The translations under genes were made by a program, and so were the position numbers. This document shows positions 1 to 13,062 of a stretch of 64,000 bases of DNA, in pieces. The notes beneath the pieces were generated by a model that was not told where the DNA came from, ran no database searches, and worked only from the letters and a program-made list of their open reading frames with translations. Source of the DNA: Archilochus colubris (taxonomy: Eukaryota; Chordata; Aves; Apodiformes; Trochilidae); contig CM041083.1 in the NCBI GenBank assembly GCA_023079485.1, positions 151,856,552 to 151,920,551 of the forward strand. The letters are read 5' to 3'. Every line of letters begins with the position of its first letter. The first letter of the stretch is position 1.

Positions 1-3000
1 AATGAAAATTCTAAGTCAAATTGTAAGCAAACTACAAAATCTATTCTATCACTGATATATGACCTAAAGTTGGTGGAGGTGGCCAATTCATCAATCAGTT
101 GTAATACAAAATGCCAAAACAGTGTAATATTTCTGTATTTGGAACAAAGTCAGATGGACTATTCCACTGTAAGGGATAAGAAAATACTTTCTATCCCATC
201 ACTAAATAAAATAATGTTAAATGGCAGGTGTTAAATATTTTAAATCCCCTTTAGATCCTATTTTTAAATGATAAAATATGGGCATTGAATTTCCTCACAG
301 TACAAACTGAAAAGATGTAGTTAAATCAGAATATATATCTATATGCAAGCTAAGCAGGCTGACTTGCAGGGAAGAACATTGAAATTATGGATAAGTCTGG
401 ATGACTGATGTTGATTCTTTAATAAATTTCAGACTGCGTTGTAGGGTCTGGGGAATCTGGACAGGCTAATGTTCTTCCCAGTATTTTAAAAGGGAAATTT
501 GTTGACCAAGGCAACTGTTAGCTTTACATTAATCTCACAAAAACGAAGAAGAAACTAACATGCCAAGTAGTCAATAAATACTAAGCAGATGGCAGTGAAA
601 TCACTGCCAATTTAACACAGGATATATATAATTGCCTTCTCAGACAAGACATACATGTCCATTGTGATACACACTAATATGCATGATCATTTATATAGAT
701 TCATGTGCATAATCATCATTCAAGACACAGAAAACTAACTATAAGATTTCCATAAAATAAACTAGTCAGGTTTTAAAAGTATTTCTTAACCTACCTACCA
801 TTCATTTCAGCCTTGTGTGATATAATAAGCAGATAATACTAGATCATTCTTTTGTCATCTTAAAATCTATGAATAATCTATTCAGACAAAGCAATATACC
901 ATTAGAAGTTCTTATGCTGGTATACCATGGACGAAAGTATTTTAGCTGTATCTTGAGACTCAGGAAAAAGAAACAGTCTCTGATATTTACAAGGAGCTTT
1001 ATTTTCTTTCTTTCTTTGGAGAGGAAGGTGTTACGGACTTCTGTTTCCTGGTTTTTCCTGTGTACTTTCATAAAGCAAGAAATACGATAAATTTATATTT
1101 TAGCCATCTGGTGCTAGAAAAACAAAACTTGAAGACAACTTTAAGACAGGCCAGATATGAGTTTCTTACTAAAAAGTTAATACTGTGTTTTTTGGGGGAA
1201 ATTCCTCTCCATTACCAAGTGAAGTAGTAACGGAAAAAAGGCTGTGAAAATCTTCCTGATTATAATGAACCATACAGATAACAGAGATTGGTTAGAATAA
1301 AGGGGGAGGTTGACAACCACGTGCACAGAACTTATCACAAGATAAGGAGAAAGATTATGAACTCAAGAGAAAAATATTGAAGGTGACTCATGAAGCAGTG
1401 GTTCTCTACAAGTGAAGTCAGTGCAGATGGCAGGAAGGTACTAATTTCCTTCTCTTTAGGATTCCTCTAAATCCTAACTTAGATCTAAATCCTTATTCAG
1501 AAGAATCTTGAGCTTGCCTGTTTCTCACTAAACGTCTCATACAGATCCAAAATGAATTCTCATTAATATGCAAAGCGATGCCCTATTTCATTTAGAGCAA
1601 GATTTGACATAGAAAGCTTTGGAAGAAGAAATGTAGTCAGAGTAAGAAACTTGCACAGAGATTAACCAAGTGATTTTTTTCTATTATATGTTTTCTCTCA
1701 ATTGGTTTTTGTTTCTGTTAATTTTTATTTTTTAAATGAATATTTAGAAAACACAAAGCATTAGTTCTTGTTTAAAATCTGTGAATTACATCACAACAAA
1801 TATAATAATATGATATAAACCTGCAAGAACCTACTGTCATGTACAGTGCAATGTTCTTTTTGTCTGAAACTCCCATGTAGCATGCTCTAGATGGTTCCCC
1901 TCTGAAAAAGTAGTGAAGTGTCTTGCATAATGGATCAGTCTGCCTCAAAAGGTAATTCAAACTTTTTTTTTAATAGAGGTGAGAAACTGATCTGTTAAGG
2001 TCCTTAATGAAAAATACACTCACTTATAATAGCAGGAGGACAGATAATCTTTTCCAATTTTCTCTTTCCAGCCAACAGATATTTATAAAAAACAGAAAAG
2101 CTTGTTCACATTGTGTATAAGCAGGGTTCTTTTTTTTAAATATTTTTTAAGATAAAATGTAGATATTAGTTTTACAACCTTCCATGAAATGACTAGCAAA
2201 ATATGGCTACTGAATGATGGCATAGTGTAACTGCCCCCCCTACAGTCCACACATCAGTATTCTATTTAAGCAATTTTTGGAAGGAAAAAAAAAAAAATAC
2301 TGAAGATTACTCTCACATGGTACATCATTCACGACTTCATATTAATACTAAATAAATAAAAAAAAAATGTCTGTTTTTTCAAGTCCTACAGTAATTAAGA
2401 GCAACTTTGACTCCACCTCTATTTTCCTTGCAACCTCTATTGAAGGATCTTTGCAGTTCATTTGGTACAGGATGCTTTCATGCTAACCATTACTAGATTC
2501 TTTAAGAACAGACTGGCCACAACTCATTTCAGGACCAGGAATTATCCTCAGTTTCTTACCTCACCTACCTTACAGATCTACATCTACAAGCTCTTCAGTA
2601 CCTCCCACATGCCATGCACATTACTTTTCTGTTCCACAAATGTAATAAAATGTGCCATTTCTTAAATTCTCAGGTTTTATTTCCATGACCATAAGTCAGT
2701 ACCAGCCTCTGAGAAGTAAAAAGAAATTCTCACAGTCATGAGCTGTTGTTTTGGTCTGAGAACCTGTGATACCCTTTCTATGTCCAAAGCATTTAAAGAT
2801 ATTTTAAGCTGTTTTAATAACTTACCATTAAACAACACATCAAGAAGAATGACTTGCAAGCATGGGGTATTATAACACTAAGCACTGGGATAATGTTTAG
2901 GTTTAGGATTGGACAGAAGATTTTTCTCAGGTTCTTTGCTTCATTTCTTATGTTGCTTCTTAGGCATGACCAAATGTACTTTCCCTTTCAAAATTAATCA

Positions 3001-3701
3001 TTTCCCCTTCATATTCATTACAATAAAATACAATATATAATAGTGTACATATATAATATAAAATACAATATAAAATTTGGTGCTATAGATGCCACCATAT
3101 AAACAAGGGATGTTTTGAGTAGATCTGACTTTACTAAAACTAGATCAGGCCCTTGAAGCAGAACAGGGGAAAAGACACTTATTTCTAGCCTCAGTTTCAC
3201 TTCAGTACTACCTAAGGCACTGCATGTGTTTACCAATGCTTGCCATTTGTATAATTTGCAGATTATTTTGCCAACACTGTTGTTCCTTTTCTCTCTCTCT
3301 TCTATGTCTTTATTCCTTTAGCGTAAACACAGATAAAGGAAGATGGAATTCTTTGCATGTCCTATGTTATGCAGTACCTTGAAATCAACAGCAAAACTCA
3401 CAAGGGCAGCATATTAAACACATCCCCTTGTTAACTCTGTATTTCTTGGTTTTCAAGAAGTTTCTTTAACAACTTGTTAATTTCTTCCCTTTTACTAGCT
3501 GCTTATCTTTTCCCCCTTTTTTCTTTTTTCCCTTTGCTTTCTCTCCCTTTACTCTAAAATTTTATCAGAGAAAAAGAAATTTCCACTTTTGGCAGACAGG
3601 AGTTAGATTCAATCACTTCAAAGCCTACTTATTCAGCTTTCAGCAATAATATGAAGCCCTTGCTAAGGCAACTTGCTTTCACTCAGCAAGCAAGTAGCTG
3701 T

Positions 3702-3728
3702 ATAAATAAAAATAAATAAATAAATAAA
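3702..3728. repeat. (AAAT)n simple repeat
   Basis: About six AAAT units in a row, with one extra A near the start. Confidence 0.85.
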
Positions 3729-4331
3729 GGCTTGGCATAAGATGTAAGTAAAGACTAGCTCATGACAACAAATCCTTCCAAACCCAGCCAGTTAATCACT
3801 TTAATGTTTCATGCCTATGTTGTCTTATTTGCTCTTGAAATTACCAAATTTTGCTAAAAAATATAAATCAGAACATAGGGATAATAACGTTGTTGTTCAT
3901 CCTAACTTACCTAAGTCTCTCTTTCTATTTCATTCCTATTATTTGTAGACAAGGGAAAGAAATATGAATCTGCAGGTGGTAATTCACCTCTTTGAGACAG
4001 ATGTTCCATCACTATCAAGATGTATTTTTTCTCTTTCACATTTTGTCCACTTGTTATAGAACAAGCTGAGAGGCACTAGGTAAAGTATTTGACTTCTAGG
4101 CATTTTATGTTTTAAATCATATATTCCCCCTAAATTATATTTTTTATTAGTTCATATTCTGTGTAATTTGTGACCTATACTGTGAGATACTGGGGGTAAA
4201 GAGATTTAATAATATAATTATTTTTTTTATTTAACACGCTATAGAATTACTTTAAACAGTGCTAAATAATTTTCTTGATGTTTGTGATTTAAAGAAACAC
4301 CCTTACTGACAAGATGTTTATTTTAAAAGTA

Positions 4332-4357
4332 AAAAACAAAACAAAACAAAACAAAAC
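4332..4357. repeat. (AAAAC)n simple repeat
   Basis: Five tandem AAAAC units, possibly the decayed A-rich tail of an old insertion, but no element body is recognisable beside it. Confidence 0.85.
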
Positions 4358-6856
4358 CAACTAAACAAAAAACCTCAAGATAGTTATCACAAAAATTAAT
4401 GGCAAAAAGGAAAGGAGATAATTTCTATGTGAAATCTGTACCTCTGCTTACCACTTTCTATGGTGGCATTGGCAGTGAGGGCTTTTATTAGTTATCATCC
4501 TTACTAAACTGAAGATTGAAATAATGTTCGGAACTCTGATCTTATCAATATTGTGTTCATCAGGAATCCAGGTCAGAGGGTAAAAAACCAAAGCCTGTTC
4601 TTAGGAATATCACCTTTTTTAAGGAATAGTTAGATGGTGCATTAAAGGGTTCTTTTAGATCAGATTTTCAAAAGAGATGATGAAAATACTAGTGGCTGAC
4701 TATAGGAGTGTACTCTGATTTTTTTCGCATGTAACTTCATATGCAGAGCTACTTGGGTAATATTACTTGATAGGCATTATTATAAAAAGGTGATTTGCAA
4801 CTGGTTTTAGCAATGTCAGTTCAGCCTTTTCATATTGTGAAGGTTACCAAAGGCTTAAAATAAAATTATACAGTCTTATGCAGAACTTGTTTCAAAAAAT
4901 TATCTTTATTATAAGAAGCTCACATAGCAGTTTCTCCAAAATTCTATTAGCTGCAAAAAAAGGCAGTGAAAATAATACATATATTGAAAAATTGTCATAT
5001 TACAGTAGTGGGTCATCATATCAGACAAGAAATTAAACCTTTAAGTTTTGGTCAAAATATTATTCAGACTTTATTGAAAGCACTCAAGCTTTTGGCTTTG
5101 TGTAGAAAACAAAATGGAAGATGTTCAGAATCAATGTTGCTGGGTTTTTCTTATTTTTCACATAGAAAACCCCCCAAAATATTTTTTTCCACCGCTTTTG
5201 GGTTTTTTTTTAATTATTATTATTTTTTTGGAGAGGCATGAGGGGAATTTTGGTAGAGCAGTGATGGGGAGAAAAAACATCACATGCATAAAAATTGTAA
5301 ATGTAGTAAATGATCAATACTCAGGCAGACTTTCTGTATTGCATTGACTGTGAACAGAGACTAGGAGGGGGTCATGCAATAATAAATATATATTCTCAAG
5401 GGAAGTCTCCTTACCATTAAGTAAATACAAGATCATTATACTCCAAGGACAAACAAATCTTCATTACTAGCACTGTAAGTGATAAAATATGTTTACTGGA
5501 AAACAGACTGTGCAGTTTCAATAGACAGAATGTAAAAGAATTTGTAAGAACTCTACACTTTCTCAGGGCTGTTTTAAACCCCCCCTGCTTTTTTTTTTTT
5601 TTAATTGAAAATTAATTGGGGTATTTTAGAGCAATTTGCCAGTTCTTTTTATTGACAAAAGTGAAAAATCAGCCCAATTAAGCGCTGCAATATTCATGTT
5701 AAGTAATGTAATATTTTATTCACTGCACATTGCAACCACTTTATCCACTAATTGTAATTTCCCATTAATACAGTATTTCTTAATTCACCTTAAAAATATA
5801 AAGAGAAGAACTAAGCATGCAAACCTGAATTCTCTGCAAGCCAGAGAATGACACCATTTAATGAAGATGCTACTTAATCATTTCATTGCCTTCCAGTTTT
5901 AGACTCACCTGACTGAGGACAATCAAATACACTGAGGCTTGCAGTGAGTGTTAAAGTGGAGATGTCTCAATGGAAGCAAATCAAGACTGTTATTTGGAAA
6001 GTGTCACCCTCTGCTTCATACAGTCCTTCTGGTATTTAAAAGATTCTTAACAGCCTCCAGAATCTCCATAAGTATGATGGATCTGAAACCATTCAAGCCA
6101 ACAGGAAAAGCTTAACTAATTTCAGTGAGTTCAAATCAAATCCGGATAAGAATATCAAGATCATTTTTGTCACCCAAGTACTATTCTTAATTTGGCAATG
6201 TGGAAAAATAATTGAAATTTCAATTAAAAATATAAGGCAGTCATAGAACTGAAATATAAAACTATTATTATAATAACATGAAAATAAAACTATTTTTATT
6301 TTAAAAATCTTAGGGAAAAATAGAGAAGAATTTTGTATAGTTTCTATTCAGTTTATTTACCTCACCTGTTCTCAATATGCCACACTTTGTTACCAGGCAT
6401 CTACATCTTTTCCCTATTATAGTAAATTGATAGAAAATATATCATTGATTTCAGATAGAAATGAGGAATAACAGGGAGTTGAGGCATAAAAGGACAAAAA
6501 ATAGACTTACTCACATTTGTTTTATTGATTATTGTTGACTACAACTGCAGACCCATTAGCTACCTGATCATAGGAGAAGAGGCTCTGGTTTCCTCCTTGT
6601 GTTGGACAGAAAACCACAGGGAGTGCACCCAAAAGAGAGGCAGTTACAGAAATTAAAGAATTGCAGAAAATATATATGCTGAATGACAGAAAGACTTAAA
6701 TATGAATTCTGCATAGGTATATTTATTTGAAGTAGCCCAGATTTTTAAGTATACATTCATGCATTTATATCCTTCAGAAGAAAGTTAGTAAGATGGATTG
6801 TTAATACTTCACTAAGCAGCATTATTTAAGTCTTTATAAAAGGAAATTTTTGTAAA

Positions 6857-6861
6857 TCCAC
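6857..6861 (+). repeat. Target-site duplication, left copy (tccac)
   Basis: Five bases identical to 7850-7854, directly abutting the TG start of the LTR. Confidence 0.75.
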
Positions 6862-7849
6862 TGTGTTGGGTTTGTGCGGTGGGTATTGTTAACAGGTGAG
6901 TGGCCAAGTGGCCATATGGGTGGCTCCTGTGAGAAGCTGCTGGAAGCTTCCCTGGCTCCAAAGCATCAGGATGGATAATGCCTCTCTAATTAACTTATTT
7001 AAGGAAGGGAAAAGGAAATTGTGAAGAAAAGACCTGCAGGGCAAAGAAGAGAGGAGGTGAGAACAATACTTGAGCAGAGATACCAAGGTCAGCAAGGAAG
7101 AACAGGAGGAGGTGCCTGAGCAGAGGTTCCCTTGCATCGCATAGTGAGATGGCAGCTGTCCCCCTGCAGTCCATGGAGAAGCTCGGTGGAGTAGCCCCTG
7201 AAGGACCACGGTGGAGCAGATGTAGAGATGAAGATGCTGATGACCACCACGGAGCTGCTGCTGTGGAAGACCCTGTGGCAAGGAAGGTGGCTGTGCCCAA
7301 AGCAGCTGTGACTCTGTGTGCAGCCCAGGCTGGAGCAGGTCCTGAGGGACTGCACCTGTGGGAGGGACTCATGTCGGAGGGGTTCCTGAAGGACTCTGTC
7401 CCGTGAGAGGGACCCCTGGCTGTTGGATCTGAGGAAGAGTGTCAGGAATCCTTCTCCCTGAGGAGGAAGTAGTGGCAGAAACGATGTGTGATGAAATGAA
7501 CTGACCGCGAACCCCCTTTCTTTTCCTGCACCACTGTGGGGGCAGAGGAAGAGAAATCAGGAGTAATTTGGGCTAGGGAAGAATGGAGGGGTGAGGGCAG
7601 GAGTTTTTAAGATCTGATTTTGTTTCTTATTGTCCTGTTCTGATCTGATTGGTGCAAAATTAAATTGATTTTTCTTCCCCAAGTTGAGGCTGTTTTGCCA
7701 GTAACCATTAGTGAGTGGACCTTCCCTGTCACTGTCTCTACCCAGGAGCCTTTTGTTATATTTTCTCTTGTTCAATCCCTGGGTGTGGGAGAGGAATTAA
7801 GCAAGCTGCCTCATGGTTCTTTGTGGCTGTTTGGGCCTGAACAATGACA
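6862..7849 (+). mobile_element. Solo LTR of an endogenous retrovirus, ERVL-like
   Basis: The 988-base element starts TGTGTTGGG and ends AATGACA, so it has the TG...CA termini of an LTR. It is flanked by the direct repeat tccac (6857-6861 and 7850-7854), read as a 5-base target-site duplication. GC content is clearly above the flanks. The 3' half contains a polyadenylation-type signal (7659-7664), a CCCCAAGTTGAG block and a GTAACCATTAGTGAGTGG block that recur in the LTR at 50993-51481. No internal gag or pol sequence flanks it, so it is a solo LTR left by recombination. It lies antisense to the glypican gene. The family label rests on a 5-base duplication, typical of ERVL, and on remembered similarity to bird LTRs. 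Confidence 0.8.
7659..7664 (+). promoter_or_regulatory. LTR polyadenylation signal (ATTAAA)
   Basis: ATTAAA in the 3' part of the LTR, at the same relative place as the signal at 51294-51299 in the related LTR. On the plus strand it cannot act on the minus-strand host transcript. Confidence 0.5.
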
Positions 7850-7854
7850 TCCAC
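7850..7854 (+). repeat. Target-site duplication, right copy (tccac)
   Basis: Five bases identical to 6857-6861, directly abutting the CA end of the LTR. Confidence 0.75.
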
Positions 7855-9274
7855 ACAAAGTTATAATTTAGTTAGAATTTTTGTGACAGTTATCTAATCC
7901 AAAGTTTATGGATAGGCCAGTAAATTAACACAGTAAACAATCCATGAGTACTTTTATTTATTTTTATTTCAGAAGTTTATCACCGCAGACTAGAAATTAA
8001 TAAATCAGATAGAGAAACAGGATTTGAAATCCCAGAGCAAGATTTTCATGGAGGTGGGAGGAAAGAGGAAAAAAACCAAAACCAAACAAACCCAAACTTA
8101 TTTCCTCATAGGGAATTTTTAGGTAGTAGTCAAAATGTGTTGGCCAATAGATCAGAGATTCAGTGAGGTGAAATGTTGGCAGAACTCTGAGGTTCATGCG
8201 AGAGATGACTATCAGTAAATCAGTGAAATAACTCATGAAAGATATATTTCCTTTGTCAGCATTGTCTAATGTACATTTGCTCTGCATGAAGAATTACTAG
8301 TAATAATACTGGATTTCTGTAGTTTCAACAGTTTAAATGTTAAGTAACATAGCCAGCGTCTCTATGTCTAGTCGGATCTGTATGAGCCAGCAGAAATAAA
8401 AGGTCAAATACAACCTCACTGGCAAAAGCTGGGAGTGAAAGCCCTATAGTTCAGAAGCACTTCTTTTTCTGGTGTTTAAACATCACCTGTTCTAGGTACA
8501 GCCACACAGGTGTAGAGCTGTGCCCACTTCTATCTGAGCTGTCTGACCTGAGCAAATGTCACCAGTGCCCTGAAACTGTGTGAATGCAGGAGAGATTAAA
8601 CTCAGAAGGTGCAATAGGAGTTTCTAGTCTTGCCCCCCTGTGCTCCACAAAAGACTTAGACCAAAACTTCTTGTACAAAAGACCTGAACTTTCAAACTAT
8701 ATGCCCAGAAAGATCCTATGTATAATACAGACCACTGTCAAATATTTTGGACTAATCTTCTCAGTAACTGAGAGGGACGACAGACAGTGGTACTTCACTT
8801 CTTTACTACATTTTGTTCTGTTGTGGCCCATATAGCCTAGACTCTACTGTGCCATAATGTAGAAAATTATATGGGGGGCACCCAGGAGAGCAAGAATGAT
8901 TTATTCCACTTGGCATGGCTGAGGGAATAAATGGGTATAAGGTTTATGTTCCTATAAATTCTGAGGCTACCTGAAGGCAGCTCAGCTCAGCATCAATTTG
9001 AGCAGTTAAAAGTCTTCAGATTTACAACACCCAACAGTAATTCCCTAGAAACTGCTGTGGCAACTAAGAATTCTTGAAGCACATTCAGCTATTATCTATA
9101 TAACTTCCTTTTCTGAGAAAACTAGAGGGGAGCCAATACTGGGACAGATTAATATGAAACAGCATCACCAAATCATTATCCTTGCCCTAAGCCCAAACAA
9201 ACATCATTTCAGCACGTATCTTCCACTCACCATATTATTCCAAATGGCTTCTGCATAAAAAAACCCAAAAACAA

Positions 9275-9297
9275 GCAAACAAACAAACAAACAAACC
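9275..9297. repeat. (AAAC)n simple repeat
   Basis: Five tandem AAAC units within a CA-rich stretch. Confidence 0.85.
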
Positions 9298-10584
9298 CCA
9301 CAAACCACTGGTTTCATAAGTCTGCCTTTATACTTTGCATTGCTAGGCCCCTACCTGAACTGCTCTAATAGTTCCACCACAGAAATATATTTGATGCCAT
9401 ATGTCAAAAGAAAGAATGAATCACCAGTGTGTTGTGCACACATGATATGCACAGAATCACCTCTGGTGCATGATTAGCATAATTTTGTGACATAAGCTGA
9501 ACAATGAGGCAATTACAGGAACCATCCTACATTTCACAATCACCACTTCTGAAAAACATCTTGTACACAGTCAGTCATGCTGTTTGCCAAAGAACTTACT
9601 CTCAGGAGAGATAAGGGCTGATTGATTGAAGTCTCTGCTGAAAGCATTTTAACCAAGCACGCTTTATTACAGCTTACTGCACTTTAGTTTGTGTTTATGA
9701 ATATGCAATGCTGAGCATTTCTTGATAGACAGTGGTGATGTCTCTGACATGACTTGTTACAATGCTCTGACTTTATTAGCATGTAAGCATTTTTCCATTA
9801 AGTTTTTTGGGTCACATTAAATTCTGATGAAGCTCCAGTGGCTTCACTAAGGGAGGAGATGAAACAATGTTCTGCAGCCTAGTGTGATAGTCGCCCAAAA
9901 CTAATTTAAAAAATGTTGAAAATGGGATGTTTTCTACTGTTGAAATTAATGGTGGCAAATCATGCTATTTGTAAAATGTAATTTGGATTTAAAGTTATCT
10001 TAATTATCAAATTCACTTAAAGTTAATTATACTTTAAATCCACTTAATACTCTGTAATAAATGTTATACTTATAATGGATAGGTTCAGCCCATTAAAACA
10101 ATAACTTTTATGTGTGAGATGAGGTAAATTTAATATAAAATAAATCTGTGGGTGGAACAAGGATTGAATTCCAGTACTCTAATATCTCAGACACAATACT
10201 CACTTGCCAAGGGCACCTCCATCAGTATGCACCATATCATTCTACAGTATGAAATACACTGAATTGGAGAGCCTTTTCATTTCATTACTGTGACCTCCAG
10301 CCACTGGTTTTGGCTTTCTGTAGAGTAATACCTGTTCTACATCAAGTGATACAGTATATAAAACCCATAAAAACCAGAAGACAAAAGCCAAAATGTCAAA
10401 CTAGAAAAGTTCATTTTGAAACACTTTTTTTTTTTAAATTTTAAAACGTTCCAGTGTAAAATGACAGCCAGTTCTGGGACTTCATATAATTTATGTCAAC
10501 ACCTTCAAGTGAAGTTTGTGTTTTCTAATACTTTTGCAGGGACCAGTGAGCCTGCTGTTGCCATATGTATATACATATGTAAAC

Positions 10585-10610
10585 ATATATATATATATAT
10601 ATATATATAT
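10585..10610. repeat. (AT)n dinucleotide microsatellite
   Basis: An uninterrupted AT run of 26 bases, preceded by imperfect TATATAC/CATATG repeats from about 10562. Confidence 0.9.
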
Positions 10611-12639
10611 CTTTATACATAAGTGTAAAGATACATTTTTTATATAGGAATTAATACTTGCTTTTTTTCCTGGCAAGTTTCCAGGCTCCTTGGGAAAACA
10701 CTAACTGTTGCCAGTTCATCAGTTCTTTCAAGTCTGGCCCCATTGCAGAATTTAATAAATATTTCACATTTACAAATTAACATTTTTACTACCTAGCTTT
10801 TCTCCAGAGTGAGCAGTCAGGTATTTCACCTGCTCTATAGCCAGTATTGTATATAACATCATACATTAGAAACCTTATTTAAGTGTTACAGTTGCAAAGT
10901 CACACAGAATTAAAGCTGCCACATTGATTTCATTCCATCTCTTACTGTGTATGTATTATAATCATCTTGCAAAAGTTAAATGAGAGTCCATGACATGGTC
11001 AAGAAGATAACCCCATAATATAGGATTAGTGTTCTATACATCAACACCAAATAGCATAATTTCCTATCTTCAAACCCTCTGGCTCCCTCACCTTGACCTC
11101 TTGTTCATTTTCAGTTCTTTCTTTAAACAAGGATATATTCCCCAGGGCTCTTAGAAGGCATTCTTTTCCTACTGGAGTATTTCAATCTAAAGCCCCTAGC
11201 TGTTTTTTTATTTTAACCTTTTATTTCCAAGAACAAAAGGAAACATCACATTCATTCAGAAAAAACTGGTAGCCCAGGATGATTCTTTGTATGAAACTCC
11301 ATTGAACATTTTTATCCTAAATTCAGAAGTTACTGAAGAACTCCAGTCTTTTGAAAACATTGAGTCACTTCTTCACTTCTTTTTTTTTTTTTTTTCATCT
11401 TATGGATTTAAATATCCATTTACCTGAACAATGTTGTAATGATCAAATGTGGGTATTTGGGGTGGGAGGAAAGGTACTTTGTAATTCTGTGGCTGAAGCT
11501 CATTCTTAACAGGCTAACATAGACACTCAAATATCTATTATGCTGGAACAAGCAAGCCTCTTGTTTCTTACTTATTAACATACTCCAGGGAGGAGTTGTA
11601 CAACAGTCATTTCTCAATCTGATGTTTAAATGAATTAAAGTAACTATTATATTATAATTTCAAATGCTAATTTATTAATGGTAAATACCATAATACATAA
11701 TATATTGCCCAATTTTTTTCTAGTCATTCTCTTTTCTTTTCCATCCTGCTTCCCTTTTGATCTTATTCATAGATAAGGGCATTAAATAGCACGCATAATG
11801 TAAGATATTTACACATCATAAACTGAAGGTTTATAGGATTCCCATGCAAGTACAAAGGAAATGAAACTAAGACTCATTTTGAGTTTTCCTTCCTTATACA
11901 TACCCAGTAATAAAGCTTAGTAAATAAAATAAACTGGACTCATTCAAGCTTTATAGAGTCACATGATCATCATTCTCCAAGGAACATCCAAAAAACATTT
12001 TGACTTGCTTTTTTAGTAGTTCTGATTTGCTTATTTGAAAAGGGGTTATTATAAATGATAGCAAAAACCTGAGTATTAGGAAAAAAGTAACAGAGTACAG
12101 GTTTTTATCTGTTCACCAGTGGGGTTCCTGACACTTTTTTGGCCTTTTTTTTTCCCCCCTCCATTCTTATAGCCCTTAAATAATCAAAAAGACACTTTTC
12201 CCATCAACTGCTCTGTATTAGATAAACAGTATTACTTGGACAGCAAAATTGAGCTATATCATGTTTGTCTCTAATTTAATTTAAACCTGCTTCTTTATAA
12301 TAGGTCTATTTCTGAACTGCAGTATTTCTGCTCTAGTAAATGATAAAGAGTGATCTCTGCAAAGTCTTAGAGGTTGTGTGTGTATTAATTTTTACACATC
12401 TCATTGCTCTTTAAGTTACATTCATTATATTTTGCAATTATGTTAATGATTTCTAGAGAGTTTTGAAAATGAAAATGTATCAATACAGATGAAACTGCAG
12501 TGAGCATGTGGCAATATTTTATATTTACGTTAGATAGGAAAAATGTTTAAAAATATAGGATGGATTATCTGTCCATATCTCAGCTACACATTAAAGTCCA
12601 CTTTGGAGAAAAAGAAGTGCTTTCAGATCATAGTTAAAA

Positions 12640-13062
12640 ACTTCCAGCACCAGACAGTATTTACTTAAGAGATCTAAAAAAACTAAAAGGTAATATGGTT
12701 GAAATAACAGCAATCCCATGTAATCTATTACCTACAGCAGCCTTGGTACCTGAGAATTGGGAATGACAAATGTAATGCCAGTGTTTAAAAAAAGCCTTTG
12801 TGATGATCTGAGAACATAAAGCCTGTAATCCTGATTTCTCTTCAGCCCATGGGAAATATAAAACATAACAGAATAACTGGAGAGCTGGACAAAAATCCAT
12901 CTATGTGAGATGAATCGATTTGGCTGTTTTAAATGCCAGTCCCATGTTACTAACTCAAGAGGTCTCTTGAAAGCACAAGCAGATAAAGATGGTTTCCCCA
13001 AAGCTGCTGACTGAGTTCCTCACTGAAGGATTTTAAGTAAATAGGCAGTAATGAAATAAAAA
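12640..13062 (+). mobile_element. Ancient CR1 LINE, 5' portion of an interrupted copy
   Basis: Reading through several stops, the plus strand gives the decayed order of a CR1 reverse transcriptase: a PAPD segment in place of the usual GPD, then VPENWE, then a CLKK segment in place of the FKKG region, about the expected distance apart. Near 13010-13055 the LTEFLTEG region and GTAAATAGGCAGTAATG match the part after the catalytic motif. Decay is far heavier than in the other CR1 copies here, so this insertion is old. The sequence stops abruptly where a younger CR1 begins, and its 3' part resumes near 14420. Confidence 0.6.

Larger units (their letters stand above)
1..6861. other. Unique AT-rich intronic sequence
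   Basis: No gene or recognisable interspersed repeat is seen. It contains short simple repeats (AAAT at 3702-3728, AAAAC at 4332-4357) and many homopolymer runs. The stretch around 5670-5775 is balanced, non-repetitive and rich in AATTA-type motifs, so it could be a conserved non-coding element, but this cannot be shown from one sequence. Confidence 0.5.
7855..12639. other. AT-rich intronic sequence
   Basis: No genes seen. It holds an AAAC repeat (9275-9297), an AT dinucleotide run (10585-10610) and a T-tract near 11380. The stretch 9640-9830 is free of repeats and could be a conserved non-coding element, but nothing here proves it. Confidence 0.5.

Noticed and set aside
7149..7406. Overlapping open frames in the GC-rich LTR
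   Set aside because: LTRs of this kind are non-coding. The frames arise from high GC and lack any retroviral protein similarity.
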